IMG/VR virus record: IMGVR_UViG_3300024062_000039
Location: 1 to 29,349 of that record
DNA: 29,349 nucleotides
From: a virus
Direction: 5' to 3' (one strand)
Position numbers and translations under genes: made by a program. The notes under the pieces were generated by a model. The model did no database searches and had not been told where the DNA came from. It saw only the letters and a program-made list of their open reading frames with translations. This document shows, in pieces, positions 7,101 to 14,541 of the stretch (position 1 is the stretch's first letter; every line of letters begins with the position of its first letter).

Positions 7101-7184
7101 GAAAAAGAAACTGTGATAAAAACAGAGATACCACTTCAGAAAAAATCGAAAAAAAGAAAACGATCGGTTTCATCATTTTTGTAG
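4131..7184 (+). CDS. terL: Terminase large subunit (GpA family) interrupted by an intein
   Basis: The packaging motor cuts and pumps phage DNA into proheads. The reading frame is 1017 codons; without the intein (residues 75-445) it is 646, close to lambda gpA (641). After splicing, the junction reads GSQVGA-TEMGNNWIGY, matching the ATP-binding loop region of GpA proteins. Walker B is LMLDEVD with acidic residues D540 and E541 (169 and 170 after splicing). A zinc-ribbon-like segment follows (CPHCDH, then YECIEC). The C-terminal nuclease shows GVDLQRDR and AIDTG acid motifs. The C-terminus is Lys-rich. Packaging cannot work until the intein leaves, because it splits the ATP-binding loop. The gene follows the divergent promoter region and precedes gpW and the portal. 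Confidence 0.92.
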   Translation: MPYTQALANGLKPDPILTVSQWADKYRYLSTKASAEPGKYRTDRTPYLREPMDALSHMSTIREVIFKKGSQVGAPLALDTKVPTTDGVKTMESIEVDDFVYGSDGWPVKVIGKSEVFKDQDCYEVTFDSGEVIKCDSRHLWTLEKSNLKGKFQTVTISTDTLLDTYKKRDRNVYRLPNIKPMISCEADLPIDPYTLGVWLGDGHRSQNRICAGAHDSDEIAGYIPYRTKVESEHRSVKNILIDPRDEVYCVRGHRFDVTGKNKHGRCSECHRIRSNGGQLPDRKPSFYEKIKENNLLKNKHIPEKYLYSSLYQRIALLQGLMDTDGYCSKDGLCEFSNTNENISRGLFFILGSLGFKPRFKVKKPRSDNRKELFIVRFTAYASDPVFRLVRKKGRLNNSGRIFDTKYRRISKVEKLDKKIDTVCIKVATADSLFAITDSFILTHNTEMGNNWIGYVMDYAPGPMLVVQPTVEMAKKFSKQRLEPLVDETPRIKEKIATKKSKDSDNTLMSKSFPGGTLFLTGANSSAGLASMPAKDLMLDEVDRYPADVNGEGDPSKLAKKRQATFSRRKTLEISTPTEDTTSRITASFETTDKRYYYIPCPHCDHAQTLVWEQVRWKNDSHVGAWYECIECEEKIEEWQKTKMLEKGEWVATAEAIDPKVRGYHLNALYSPVGWYSWADCVKDYLEALGDQKLMKVFVNTVQGLSFKDMLEQPDYKRLWERSRSPSYKFGTVPRETCFLTAGVDLQRDRIELEIVGWAKNHVSYSIDYIVLDGSTDQPQVWAQLFDVLNRVYPCQDDPTRGYKIAKTAIDTGFNTQTAYNWIRKTKTLKLMAIKGRDERDTAVSIPKPVDIKIKGRGVIKRGLNLSILGVNMLKEELYGWLVSDVPGENDPIPRGYCNFLPYGEEYFKMLTAEAVETSIVGAKEVRKWKKLYDRNEALDCRIYARAASISLGSDRFRDSNWDSMKTKTHFIKKEDQGAKETAKEIKSSPEKETVIKTEIPLQKKSKKRKRSVSSFL
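4353..5465 (+). mobile_element. Class 3-type intein with LAGLIDADG homing endonuclease inside the terminase
   Basis: The 371-residue intein (P75-N445 of the precursor) begins PLALDT and ends ILTHN, followed by Thr as +1 extein residue. Residue 1 is Pro, which cannot act as a nucleophile. The class 3 signature is complete: Trp in block B (W141, two after H139), Cys in block F (C424, VCIKV) and Thr before the terminal His-Asn (T443). In class 3 the block F Cys attacks the upstream splice junction in place of residue 1. The endonuclease has both LAGLIDADG motifs with their acidic residues (LGVWLGDG, D202; LMDTDG, D325), so it may be active. Between them lies a Cys/His cluster (C250, H254, C267, C270) like a zinc ribbon. 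Exact boundaries rest on the signature and on GpA alignment from memory. Confidence 0.88.
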
Positions 7185-7191
7185 GTAATTC

Positions 7192-7404
7192 ATGACTCAA
7201 GCCACTACTTGGACACTCGAAGATTTGCAAGCGTTAGAGAAATCTATTGCAAAGGGCGTTGTTAAGGTTAAATATACCGATAAAGAAATAGAATACCGCT
7301 CACTCGATGAGATGTTTCAGCTTCGGGACGCTATGAAAAGAGCATTGGGTTGCTCTAAAAAAACTAGGCGTTGCGTTATGACCACAAGCAAGGGGCTTTG
7401 TTAG
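7192..7404 (+). CDS. Head-tail joining protein gpW-like (70 aa)
   Basis: gpW sits in the portal channel and lets the tail or connector attach after DNA filling. The length (70 residues against 68 in lambda), the helix-strand-helix pattern (LEDLQALEKSIAKG, then KVKYTDKEIEYRS, then LDEMFQLRDAMKRAL) and the position between large terminase and portal all agree with gpW. The stop codon TAG shares its last base with the portal GTG start, so translation is coupled. Confidence 0.75.
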   Translation: MTQATTWTLEDLQALEKSIAKGVVKVKYTDKEIEYRSLDEMFQLRDAMKRALGCSKKTRRCVMTTSKGLC

Positions 7405-8888
7405 TGTTAATTGATGACCTCATTGGTTATATATCCCCAAAAGCTGGCATGAAACGGCTGGCATATCGCCAAGCAACAGAATTAAAAAAACGAAAATACG
7501 AAGGCGCGGCTAAAACAAAACGCACCGCTTCATGGCATACCAATTCCACTTCAGCAAATAATGAAAACCAAGGCTCGATACCTATCTTAAGAGATAGAGC
7601 TAGAGACTTGTGCCGTAATAACCCATACGCCAACAGAGCCAAGGGTTTGATCGCTACCAATATTGTAGGCTCGGGCATTATGCCAAATCTTGGTGAGGGT
7701 GCTTTCGGTGAAAAATGGAAAGAGTGGAGCGAAACAACAGCTTGCGATTACGATGGGCAATTAACTTTTGCCGGTATTCAAAAGATGGTTACAGAGGCAA
7801 CGGTTGAATCTGGGGAAATTCTAGTTAAAAGAATTTTGGTTCCTAATGATCCGGTTTTCCCTTTGAAGCTTCAGCTCATTGAATCCGATATGCTTCCAAT
7901 GGATCGGGTTTCTCTGACAAAAAATAACAATAATAGAATCGTGCAAGGCATTGAGTTAAACAGTAAAAATCAACGGGTTGCCTATCATTTATATGATACT
8001 CACCCAGGCGGCGTTGCCGAAGAACTTATAAAATCTACTTTCAGCACTAAAAGAATCCCAGAAAGAGACATTGCCCATATATTTAGACAAGATCGCCCCG
8101 GTCAATTTCGAGGCGTTACTTGGTATCATGCTGTTATGATTATCTTAAAAGAGCTTGACGAGTACCAGGATGCTCAACTAGTGAGGCAAAAAATCGCCTC
8201 TATGTTCGCTGGTTTCGTTAAGGATTACGAAGATAATGGCTTAGGCGATCATGATGATGCTGAGGACAGCGATGATTTTTGTAATTTGTCGCCTGGTACC
8301 ATTGAAGAACTAGCTCCGGGTAAAGATATTGTTTTTTCTAACCCTCCGGGCGTTCATGATTCTTATCGAGATTATATTTCTTCTGTATTGCATGGAATCG
8401 CTGCGGGCCTTGGTGTTTCTTATGAATCACTGACCGGCGATCTATCGGAAATTAACTTTAGTTCGGCTCGTATGGGCTGGCTAGAGATGCACAGGAATTT
8501 TGAGTGCTGGCGACAAACGGTAATTAATCCTAAACTTAATAGTAAAGTTTACAAATGGTTTTCCGATGTCGCATTATCTCAAGGTTTGAGCCAAGGATTT
8601 GAAAAGCGGGTTACGTGGACTTCTCCAAAGAGAGACATGATTGATCCGACTAAAGAAGTTCCGGCCAAGATTAAAGCTATTAGGGCGGGGCTTATTTCTC
8701 CATCCGATGCGATAAGGGAGCAAGGTAAAAATCCCGATGATCATTTTGCACAAGTTGCGAAAGATTTTGAAAAGATGGATACTTTAGGTTTAGTATTAGA
8801 TTCGGATCCGAGAAAAGTTAATTCTGCAGGATCAGCACAAATAGAAGGGGATGATAGTGAAAAAAGAAATGACACGGAAGCAAGTTAG
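7404..8888 (+). CDS. Portal protein (lambda gpB family)
   Basis: The portal forms the ring at one capsid vertex through which DNA enters and leaves. The sequence has the lambda-portal layout: an N-terminal LIDDLIGYISPKAG segment, NPYANRAKGLIATNIVGSGI near residue 75, ESGEILVKRIL, a DRPGQFRGV region and a GVSYESLTGDLSEINFSSAR segment typical of the family. An upstream TTG (7371) is in frame, but GTG at 7404 has AAGGGG 8 bases before it and overlaps the gpW stop, so it is preferred, giving 494 residues. The C-terminus is acidic and overlaps the start of the protease-capsid gene. Confidence 0.9.
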   Translation: MLIDDLIGYISPKAGMKRLAYRQATELKKRKYEGAAKTKRTASWHTNSTSANNENQGSIPILRDRARDLCRNNPYANRAKGLIATNIVGSGIMPNLGEGAFGEKWKEWSETTACDYDGQLTFAGIQKMVTEATVESGEILVKRILVPNDPVFPLKLQLIESDMLPMDRVSLTKNNNNRIVQGIELNSKNQRVAYHLYDTHPGGVAEELIKSTFSTKRIPERDIAHIFRQDRPGQFRGVTWYHAVMIILKELDEYQDAQLVRQKIASMFAGFVKDYEDNGLGDHDDAEDSDDFCNLSPGTIEELAPGKDIVFSNPPGVHDSYRDYISSVLHGIAAGLGVSYESLTGDLSEINFSSARMGWLEMHRNFECWRQTVINPKLNSKVYKWFSDVALSQGLSQGFEKRVTWTSPKRDMIDPTKEVPAKIKAIRAGLISPSDAIREQGKNPDDHFAQVAKDFEKMDTLGLVLDSDPRKVNSAGSAQIEGDDSEKRNDTEAS

Positions 8889-10788
8889 TATTCCAGATCA
8901 ATTTTTTCAAACAAGAGTTTTACCAGAGACTTTGAACGTAGAGAAAAGAACTATCGACGTAGTTTTTTCAACTGGCGCTCAAGTAAAAAGATTTAGTTTT
9001 ATGGATGGCGAATTTACTGAAGAACTTGCCATGGGATCGGAAAATGTTCGCCTTGGTCGCTTCAATAATGGCGCTCCACTTTTAAATAACCATAACCGAT
9101 TTTCAGGCGTTGAATCTGTGATCGGTGTTTTAGAAAATGCTAGAATGGAAAATGGAGAAGGTATTGCTACCGTTCGCTATTCAGAGCGCGAAGATGTAGA
9201 GCCTATTTTTCAAGATGTTAAAAACGATATCCTCCGAAATTACTCTGTTGGTTATAGGGTGCATACTTTCGAGGAAAGATTTGAAGATGGTAAAAGAATT
9301 TTGAGGGCTACCGATTGGGAACCAACAGAATTAAGTTTAGTCACTATTCCCGCTGATCCAGGCGCACAGTCTCGAAGTAGCGATAATTTTAATTCATGCG
9401 AAATACTTATGGAGGTTCGCGAAATGAAAACAGATCCAAATGCGCCAGCGGTAGTTACACCAGAGGCAAACCCAACAAGAGTTCAACCAGTGGAGGCTCC
9501 GAGTGTTGATACAGACAAAATCAGAGCTGAGGCAGCTCAACAGGAACGCACTAGAGCGAGTGAAATTAATACTTCAGTTCGCGCTCTTGGTCTTGATGAT
9601 TCCGTTGCTCAGAAATTCGTTGAAGATGGAACTTCTATCGAGGAAGTAAGAAAAGAGATTATCGCTCTATCTGCTAAGACTCAAGAAGATGGAACCGTCA
9701 GGACTGAGAATGTTAAAGTTCTTTCAAGTGATAAAGATCACACACGCGCGGGAATGGCTGACGCTCTTTCTTACCGTTCTGGAAGTGTTTCGAAGCCTAC
9801 TGATCAGGCGAAAAGATTCGTAAACATGACAGCTATGCAAATGGCTCGCTATACTTTGGATGATCATAGCTTTGCTTTAAGTCCGAATGAAGTTGCTAAA
9901 CGTGCTTTCCATTCAACTAGTGATTTCAGTGTTATTACTGAGGATGCTGCTAAGAAGTCTTTACGTTCTGCGTATATAGAAGCTGATTCAAATATCGAAG
10001 CTTTTTCTTCTCGCTCAACTACTAATGACTTTAAAGATGTTAAAAAATATCAGCTTGGAGAATTTTCTAGCCTTATTGAAAAGCCTGAAGGTGGCGAGTA
10101 TAAAAACTCAACCATGGGCCAAGGGAAAGAAACTAACGCCGTTAAGACTTTCGGACGTTCGATTGCTTTCACTAGAGAAATGTTAATCAATGATGATTTA
10201 TCCGCATTTAATAAGCTACCAAGCGCGATGGCGATGGCCGCGCGACGATTAGAGCTGGACAAAGTCTGGAACGTGTTAATTAACAATCCAACTATGGGTG
10301 ATGCAAATGCATTGTTTAGTGGCGCTCACAATAACGATGGTGCTGCTGCAGCGTTATCTGATGCAAGTTTAAAGCTTGGCCGTCAAGCTATGCGTCAGCA
10401 TAAGGGCCTTGATGATGAAGCTAGATTGAACTACACGCCATTTTATTTGGCTGTCGGTACTGGCTTAGAGCATGACGCTGAAAAGCTTGTTAGCTCAGTC
10501 AGTCCAACTTCTACCAGTGAAGTAAACCCATGGGCACCGAACGGTCGTACTCCGTTGCAATTAATCGTTGAGCCTCGCCTCGATGATATTGGTACCGCAG
10601 CATGGTTCCTATTCACTTCTCCAGGTCAAGCCGAGATGATTGACATCCTTAGCCTAACTGGTGAACAAGAGCCGACTATGGAAAGAAAAGAAGATTTCGA
10701 CACTGACGGCATTAAATGGAAAGTTCGTCATGAGATTGGTGTTGCTCCGGTCGATTACCGTGGTTTCTATAGAAACATTGGTGTTTAA
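8857..10788 (+). CDS. Prohead protease-scaffold-major capsid fusion protein
   Basis: One frame encodes three head functions. The first ~175 residues (numbered from ATG 8851) resemble the HK97-type prohead serine protease: the catalytic His is in LLNNHNR (H81) and the Ser in YSVGYRV (S132). Residues ~190-300 are charged, helical and scaffold-like (AEAAQQERTRASEI). From ~300 to 645 the protein resembles the Mu gpT-like major head subunit (GRSIAFTREMLINDDLSAF, then MAARRLELDKVWNVL). Proteolysis should release the capsid part. GTG at 8857 has AAGGGG 6 bases upstream and is preferred over ATG 8851, which touches that site. An internal start at 9424 may make scaffold-capsid alone. Confidence 0.87.
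   Translation: MKKEMTRKQVSIPDQFFQTRVLPETLNVEKRTIDVVFSTGAQVKRFSFMDGEFTEELAMGSENVRLGRFNNGAPLLNNHNRFSGVESVIGVLENARMENGEGIATVRYSEREDVEPIFQDVKNDILRNYSVGYRVHTFEERFEDGKRILRATDWEPTELSLVTIPADPGAQSRSSDNFNSCEILMEVREMKTDPNAPAVVTPEANPTRVQPVEAPSVDTDKIRAEAAQQERTRASEINTSVRALGLDDSVAQKFVEDGTSIEEVRKEIIALSAKTQEDGTVRTENVKVLSSDKDHTRAGMADALSYRSGSVSKPTDQAKRFVNMTAMQMARYTLDDHSFALSPNEVAKRAFHSTSDFSVITEDAAKKSLRSAYIEADSNIEAFSSRSTTNDFKDVKKYQLGEFSSLIEKPEGGEYKNSTMGQGKETNAVKTFGRSIAFTREMLINDDLSAFNKLPSAMAMAARRLELDKVWNVLINNPTMGDANALFSGAHNNDGAAAALSDASLKLGRQAMRQHKGLDDEARLNYTPFYLAVGTGLEHDAEKLVSSVSPTSTSEVNPWAPNGRTPLQLIVEPRLDDIGTAAWFLFTSPGQAEMIDILSLTGEQEPTMERKEDFDTDGIKWKVRHEIGVAPVDYRGFYRNIGV
9411..9426 (+). promoter_or_regulatory. 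Internal ribosome site and in-frame ATG inside the protease-capsid gene
   Basis: GGAGG at 9411-9415 lies 8 bases before an in-frame ATG at 9424 (Met192), exactly between the protease and scaffold parts. Initiation here would give a 454-residue scaffold-capsid protein without the protease, similar to the nested lambda C/Nu3 pair. The site is a stronger ribosome site than most gene starts in the window. Confidence 0.6.
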
Positions 10789-10795
10789 TTAATTA

Positions 10796-10811
10796 AGGCC
10801 CTTCGGGGCCT
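10796..10811 (+). terminator. AGGCCC-TTCG-GGGCCT hairpin after the capsid gene
   Basis: A perfect 6-bp stem with a UUCG tetraloop begins 8 bases after the capsid stop codon. No T-run follows, so it probably stabilises the capsid mRNA end or partly attenuates reading into the decoration gene. The same element, slightly shorter, occurs after the first gene of the minus-strand operon (3788-3803). Confidence 0.5.
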
Positions 10812-10833
10812 ATCTAACTTTTGGAGTTTTAAA

Positions 10834-11154
10834 ATGGATAATTCAGTTCAACCAGGAAAATATTTAGATCATGTATGCGTAGCGGCGCAAGTTTCTGGCG
10901 TTGCTTTCCTTCTAGGTGGGATGCTTGTAGTTCCTGTTTCTAGTGGTGAGATTGGCGATACTATTTCCGTATCTACTTGCGGTGTTTACGAGTTAGCTTT
11001 AAACAGTGGTGACACGCCAGGACAAGGCGATCCACTTTATTGGAGTGGTTCTGATTTAACTACTACTCCGGGTGCTAATCAGGTTGCTCAGTGCGCTGAA
11101 GCCGTTGCTTCTGGCACAGTTGTTAAAGCACTTCTCGGCGTTTATGGTGTCTAA
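10834..11154 (+). CDS. Capsid decoration protein, DUF2190-like (106 aa)
   Basis: This small beta-rich protein probably binds the outside of the mature capsid and stiffens it. It has the DUF2190 pattern: an N-terminal Q-P-G-x-Y segment, a valine/glycine-rich first half (VSGVAFLLGGMLVVPVSSGEIGD), a GVYELAL strand and the GDPLYW segment. It follows the capsid gene, as in other phages of this type. ATG has GGAG 8 bases upstream. The stop overlaps the next ATG by one base. Confidence 0.8.
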   Translation: MDNSVQPGKYLDHVCVAAQVSGVAFLLGGMLVVPVSSGEIGDTISVSTCGVYELALNSGDTPGQGDPLYWSGSDLTTTPGANQVAQCAEAVASGTVVKALLGVYGV

Positions 11155-11510
11155 TGACTGCTTTTAAGGGATTAGTTGATGATATGCTAGGCATCGTGAT
11201 CCCTTGTTGCGGTGAAGAAAATGGGGTGTTCTACCAACATAAAACTGGTGGCTCACCCTATAAAATACCGGCTGTTTTCGATCTATCATTTGAGTTTATA
11301 GATCCTGAAAGTGAAAACTTAATTTCTGGCAATGCCCCGAATTTAGGTATCAGGCTAAGTGATTTAAGATTACACCCGAACGTAGATGATAAAGTAACGA
11401 TTGGTAAAGTTACTTATTTAGTTACCGATAGCCTAGAGGATGGGCAAGGCGGGGCTAGATTGATAATGGTAGAGGACACGGAGTCAAACCAATACGATGA
11501 GCGGCAATAA
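11154..11510 (+). CDS. Head-tail joining protein, gpFII-like (118 aa)
   Basis: The length (118 against 117 residues in lambda gpFII), the position after the decoration gene and the pattern of a central beta region (NLGIRLSDL, then DKVTIGKVTYLVTDSLEDGQGGARLIMVE) support a gpFII-like joiner that sits between portal complex and tail. The early CCGEENGVFYQHKTG segment is typical of small head-tail connector proteins. It starts at TAATG, coupled to the decoration gene. The identity is moderately sure; a different neck protein is possible. Confidence 0.6.
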   Translation: MTAFKGLVDDMLGIVIPCCGEENGVFYQHKTGGSPYKIPAVFDLSFEFIDPESENLISGNAPNLGIRLSDLRLHPNVDDKVTIGKVTYLVTDSLEDGQGGARLIMVEDTESNQYDERQ

Positions 11511-12072
11511 AACAATCCAAGTAGATCGATCGAACATCCGAAGGGCGTTTGTTGAGGCTATTAAAACCGCTAATACCGTGGCCGGAAATACCGTTGTCAA
11601 TAACGCTACCAAAGCGACATGGATTGAAAAACTCCCTGCAGTTTCAGTCAACACAATTTCAGAATCAGCAAAAATATTTGAGCAATCGCCCCCTAGATGG
11701 AAGCGCACGCTAGATTTGCAAGTAGAGTGCAAGGTTGCCGTTAAGGGTAGCGATGAAGAAAAGCTATCTGATGCTATTGATTACTTGATGCATCAATGCG
11801 AGCAAGCTTTAGGCTATGCCTGGTCATTCAATGATAAATTCTCTTGTTTGATGAATGAGATGGAAATCACCTCAATAACGGTAGAGTTTGAAGATGGCGG
11901 CCAAAACTTGGTAGCTGGCGGCTCTATATTATATCAAATCGAATATTATCAGGACTTCACAAGTAAGCAGGCCAAGCTTGTTGATCTTGATTTGGTTCAT
12001 GTAGATTATAAACAAGGTGATAATGTAGATACCGAAATCAATTCAGATGAATTTTCCGTTCCAACTATTTAA
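11497..12072 (+). CDS. Probable tail terminator or tail completion protein (191 aa)
   Basis: It lies between the head-tail joiner and DUF2635, where Mu-type tails encode the terminator (gpK/DUF1834 slot). The alpha/beta pattern (SNIRRAFVEAIKTAN, then RTLDLQVECKVAVKGSDEEKLSDAIDYLMHQCEQAL, then strands ending in GSILYQIEYYQDF) matches small tail-end proteins that cap the tube. The 30-residue acidic tail is extra. The ribosome site is weak and the gene overlaps the upstream one by 14 bases, so coupling is likely. Function rests on position and fold pattern. Confidence 0.5.
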   Translation: MSGNKTIQVDRSNIRRAFVEAIKTANTVAGNTVVNNATKATWIEKLPAVSVNTISESAKIFEQSPPRWKRTLDLQVECKVAVKGSDEEKLSDAIDYLMHQCEQALGYAWSFNDKFSCLMNEMEITSITVEFEDGGQNLVAGGSILYQIEYYQDFTSKQAKLVDLDLVHVDYKQGDNVDTEINSDEFSVPTI

Positions 12073-12082
12073 GGGGTTTAAA

Positions 12083-12283
12083 ATGGAAAGATGTAAAATA
12101 AAGCCTTCAGATTCCAAGCTTGTTGTTAGAGATCCAAAATCTAAAAAAAAGCTAGAGGCTGATGGTGAGATTAAAAATTTATCTAGCTACTGGAGGCGTA
12201 GAATTAAAGACGGCTCAGTTGTTAAAGTATTAAAACCGGCTCCAGTTAAAAGAGCCTCTACTTATCAGGAGTCAAGTAAATGA
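12083..12283 (+). CDS. DUF2635-like small tail protein (66 aa)
   Basis: Mu gp38 and its relatives (DUF2635) are small conserved proteins directly before the sheath gene. Here MERCKIKPSDSKLVVRDP, KKLEADGEI and SSYWRRRIKDGSVV show the usual family pattern. An earlier ATG at 12047 lies inside the previous gene. ATG at 12083 has AAGGGG 6 bases upstream and is clearly the start. The stop overlaps the sheath ATG (ATGA). The role is unknown; DUF2635 is thought to help tail assembly. Confidence 0.75.
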   Translation: MERCKIKPSDSKLVVRDPKSKKKLEADGEIKNLSSYWRRRIKDGSVVKVLKPAPVKRASTYQESSK

Positions 12284-13761
12284 GTATTTCATTCAATGAA
12301 GTCCCTTCGAGTATTCGCGTACCTTTTATGTATGCTGAATTTGATAACTCGCGGGCTATTCAGGGATCAGGATCACAGCCATATACGGCTTTGATTATCG
12401 GACAAAAATTATCTACTGGCGCTGATGCTGAGTTGGTTCCGGCTGAAGTTACTAGCGCGGCTCAGGCTCAATCAAAGTATGGCGAAGGCTCGCAGCTTCA
12501 TCATATGGTAAAAGCTTTTAAGGATGTAAATCCTCTAATGGCTGTTACTTGTGTTGCTATCGATGATCTTCTAGCAGGTGTTGAGGCTACTGGAAAGATT
12601 GATCTAGGCGCGGCTCAAGCTGCTACTGCAGATGGAATCTATGCTGTTTATCATGGCGGTAGAAGATATCAAGTGGCTGTTAGTTCTGGCGATGATCAAG
12701 ATGCAATCGCTACTGCAATGGCCGCTGAAATCAATGCCGATACTTTAAGATTTTCCGATGCTGCCGTTAATGGCGTTAATGCATATGAAGTTGATCTTAC
12801 TTGTCGTCATAAGGGCGTTGAGGGAAGTTATATTGATACTCGAATCAATTATTATTCTGATGACGAGCTACCGGCTGGCGTAACAGCTCCGACTATTACT
12901 GCGATGGCTTCCGGCGCTGGAAATCCTGATATTCAAGAGGTTATCGATGTTCTAGATGATACTCAATATATCGGTATTATCCATCCTTGGACTGATGCGG
13001 CTAACCTTGCTGCTTTAAAGACTGAGCTAGATGATCGTAACGGTCCTTTGCGACAAGTTGACGGCATGGCGATTACAGCTAGAACCGATACATTTGCAAA
13101 TCAAACTACTCTAGGTGAGTCAAGAAACGATCGTTTTTTAACTGTAATGTCGGCTTATGGACCTGATCATCAGGCACGTTGGGCCGCTGCTTATGGCGCT
13201 CGTTTATTGCAAGCCGCTGAGATCGATTCGGCTAGAACTTCGCAAACTTTGACTCTCCCAGGTATTTTAGCTCCAGAGAAATCAGAGCGAAGAAGATTAG
13301 AAGAAAACAACCTTCATTTATATGATGGGCTTTCTACGTTCTCAATCGATGCAAGCGATACTGTCCAAATTCAAAGGGCTATCACAACCTACCGCCTTAA
13401 TGGTTCTGGTGGTGCTGACGAAAGTTATTTGGATTGTACTACTTTCTTTAATCTTTCTTTTATTAGATACGATTTTAGAACTTCATTTTTACAAAAATAT
13501 CCTCGTCACAAGTTAGCTGATGACGGCAATAACTATTCTAGCGGACAGCCTATTATGACTCCGACTGTTGGAAAAGCTTTCGCAGTTAGTAAGTTTCAGC
13601 AATGGCTAGAAGATGGCAAGGTTGAAAATTCAGATCAATTTATTAACGATCTTATTGTTGAGCGTAGTTCTTCAGATGTTAATCGTCTGGACTTTCTAAT
13701 GTCTCCAGATTTAATAAACAGTTTAATCGTTGGCGCTGCTAAATTCGCCTTCTTACTTTAA
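12280..13761 (+). CDS. Contractile tail sheath protein (Mu gpL family)
   Basis: This protein forms the outer sheath that contracts to drive the tube into the host envelope. The 493 residues begin with the characteristic ISFNEVPSSIRVPFMYAEFDN of Mu-type sheaths. The C-terminal domain has the LDYL-like strand and the ELxR-type core (VQIQRAITTYR, then YLDCTTFFNLSFIRYDFRTSF). Length matches Mu gpL (495). It makes clear that the virion is a myovirus. It is coupled to DUF2635 and followed by the tube gene. Confidence 0.92.
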   Translation: MSISFNEVPSSIRVPFMYAEFDNSRAIQGSGSQPYTALIIGQKLSTGADAELVPAEVTSAAQAQSKYGEGSQLHHMVKAFKDVNPLMAVTCVAIDDLLAGVEATGKIDLGAAQAATADGIYAVYHGGRRYQVAVSSGDDQDAIATAMAAEINADTLRFSDAAVNGVNAYEVDLTCRHKGVEGSYIDTRINYYSDDELPAGVTAPTITAMASGAGNPDIQEVIDVLDDTQYIGIIHPWTDAANLAALKTELDDRNGPLRQVDGMAITARTDTFANQTTLGESRNDRFLTVMSAYGPDHQARWAAAYGARLLQAAEIDSARTSQTLTLPGILAPEKSERRRLEENNLHLYDGLSTFSIDASDTVQIQRAITTYRLNGSGGADESYLDCTTFFNLSFIRYDFRTSFLQKYPRHKLADDGNNYSSGQPIMTPTVGKAFAVSKFQQWLEDGKVENSDQFINDLIVERSSSDVNRLDFLMSPDLINSLIVGAAKFAFLL

Positions 13762-13772
13762 GGGAGTAGAAA

Positions 13773-14132
13773 ATGTCAGGTAGAATTAGTGGAATAATTT
13801 TCGTAAAAGCTGATGGCGTTCAATACAAGGCTAAGGGTTCTTGGACTTATAACCTTGGCCAGCCAAAAAGAGAAATGATCGTTGGAAGCGATGGGCCTCA
13901 TGGTTACAAAGAACTCCCGCAAGCTGCCAGCCTTTCGGGTGTTATAACTGATCAAGGTGATTTGGATGTTGCTACTCTTTTGAATTTAACTGAAGTTGAT
14001 TTGGTTCTGCAGTTAGCAAATGGAAAATCTGTTGCTTTCGATCGTGGAACTTTTACAGCGGATGGTGATATCACAACAGAAGAGGCAGAGATTCAAGTTG
14101 AATTTATGGCTGAAAAAGCTAAGGAAATTTAA
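13773..14132 (+). CDS. Tail tube protein (Mu gpM family)
   Basis: The 119-residue product builds the rigid inner tube. It has the gpM features: MSGRISGIIFVKADGVQYKAKG at the start, a KREMIVGSDGPHGYKELPQ segment and the GVITDQGDLDVATLL region. Length equals Mu gpM (118). AAGGGAG lies 8 bases before the ATG. Confidence 0.9.
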   Translation: MSGRISGIIFVKADGVQYKAKGSWTYNLGQPKREMIVGSDGPHGYKELPQAASLSGVITDQGDLDVATLLNLTEVDLVLQLANGKSVAFDRGTFTADGDITTEEAEIQVEFMAEKAKEI

Positions 14133-14134
14133 AA

Positions 14135-14392
14135 ATGAAAACCCAATACCAACTAAAACAACCATTTGACCTTAAGGGCGCTAAAGTAGAAACCCTAGAA
14201 TTTAGGCGTTTAAACCTTGGTGACTTAAGAGGCGTTGAAAACCTCGCTGCGTTGACGATGAAAGATATTTGTCATTTAATCGGGAGATCGGCTAACCTAG
14301 CCCCTCCCGAATTAGATCGCATTGATGTCGCAGATTTGGATGGTATACAAGAAATCATCCAAGGTTTTTTAGTGGATTCCCAGCAGATTTAG
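14135..14392 (+). CDS. Tail assembly chaperone, zero-frame product (85 aa; Mu gp41-like)
   Basis: The short chaperone (G-type product) binds the tape measure and tube proteins during tail assembly. Its N-terminal part (YQLKQPFDLKGAKVETLEFRRLNLGDLRGVE) is the typical gp41/gpE pattern of Mu- and P2-like phages. The zero-frame stop at 14390 follows a slippery heptamer, so part of the ribosomes make the longer product listed next. AAGGA lies about 10 bases before ATG 14135. Confidence 0.8.
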   Translation: MKTQYQLKQPFDLKGAKVETLEFRRLNLGDLRGVENLAALTMKDICHLIGRSANLAPPELDRIDVADLDGIQEIIQGFLVDSQQI

Positions 14393-14541
14393 ATTTAGCA
14401 GTTTCAGTGCTTGCTGGGAAATTGCACTTTCAGCCTACCGAATTAAATCAACTTACCGATAAAGACTTTTCTTATTGGGTTGCTCGTTTAAACCAATTCA
14501 ACGAATTTGAAAAGGAATGTTACGAACGTGCCAACAAGTAA
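14135..14541 (+). CDS. Tail assembly chaperone, -1 frameshift product (135 aa)
   Basis: A shift at 14365-14371 joins codons 14135-14371 to frame -1 from 14371 to the TAA at 14539-14541. The extension adds 56 residues beginning SGFPADLDLAVSVLAGK and ending NEFEKECYERANK, the usual C-terminal part of GT-type or E+E' chaperones. The lambda G/GT, P2 E/E' and Mu gp41/42 pairs use the same arrangement, with a low ratio of long to short product. The last 14 bases overlap the tape measure start. Confidence 0.78.
14365..14420 (+). promoter_or_regulatory. Programmed -1 ribosomal frameshift signal
   Basis: The heptamer T TTT TTA (14365-14371) is in the frame of the chaperone. After a 5-base spacer a perfect 9-bp stem forms between TTCCCAGCA (14377-14385) and TGCTGGGAA (14412-14420), enclosing a 26-base loop. 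Slippery site, spacer and stem all match the standard design. A pseudoknot with the loop cannot be excluded. Confidence 0.88.

Noticed and set aside
14371-14541. Independent gene in the second frame after the chaperone
   Set aside because: No start codon with a ribosome site exists near its beginning, whereas the frameshift signal joins it to the upstream gene.
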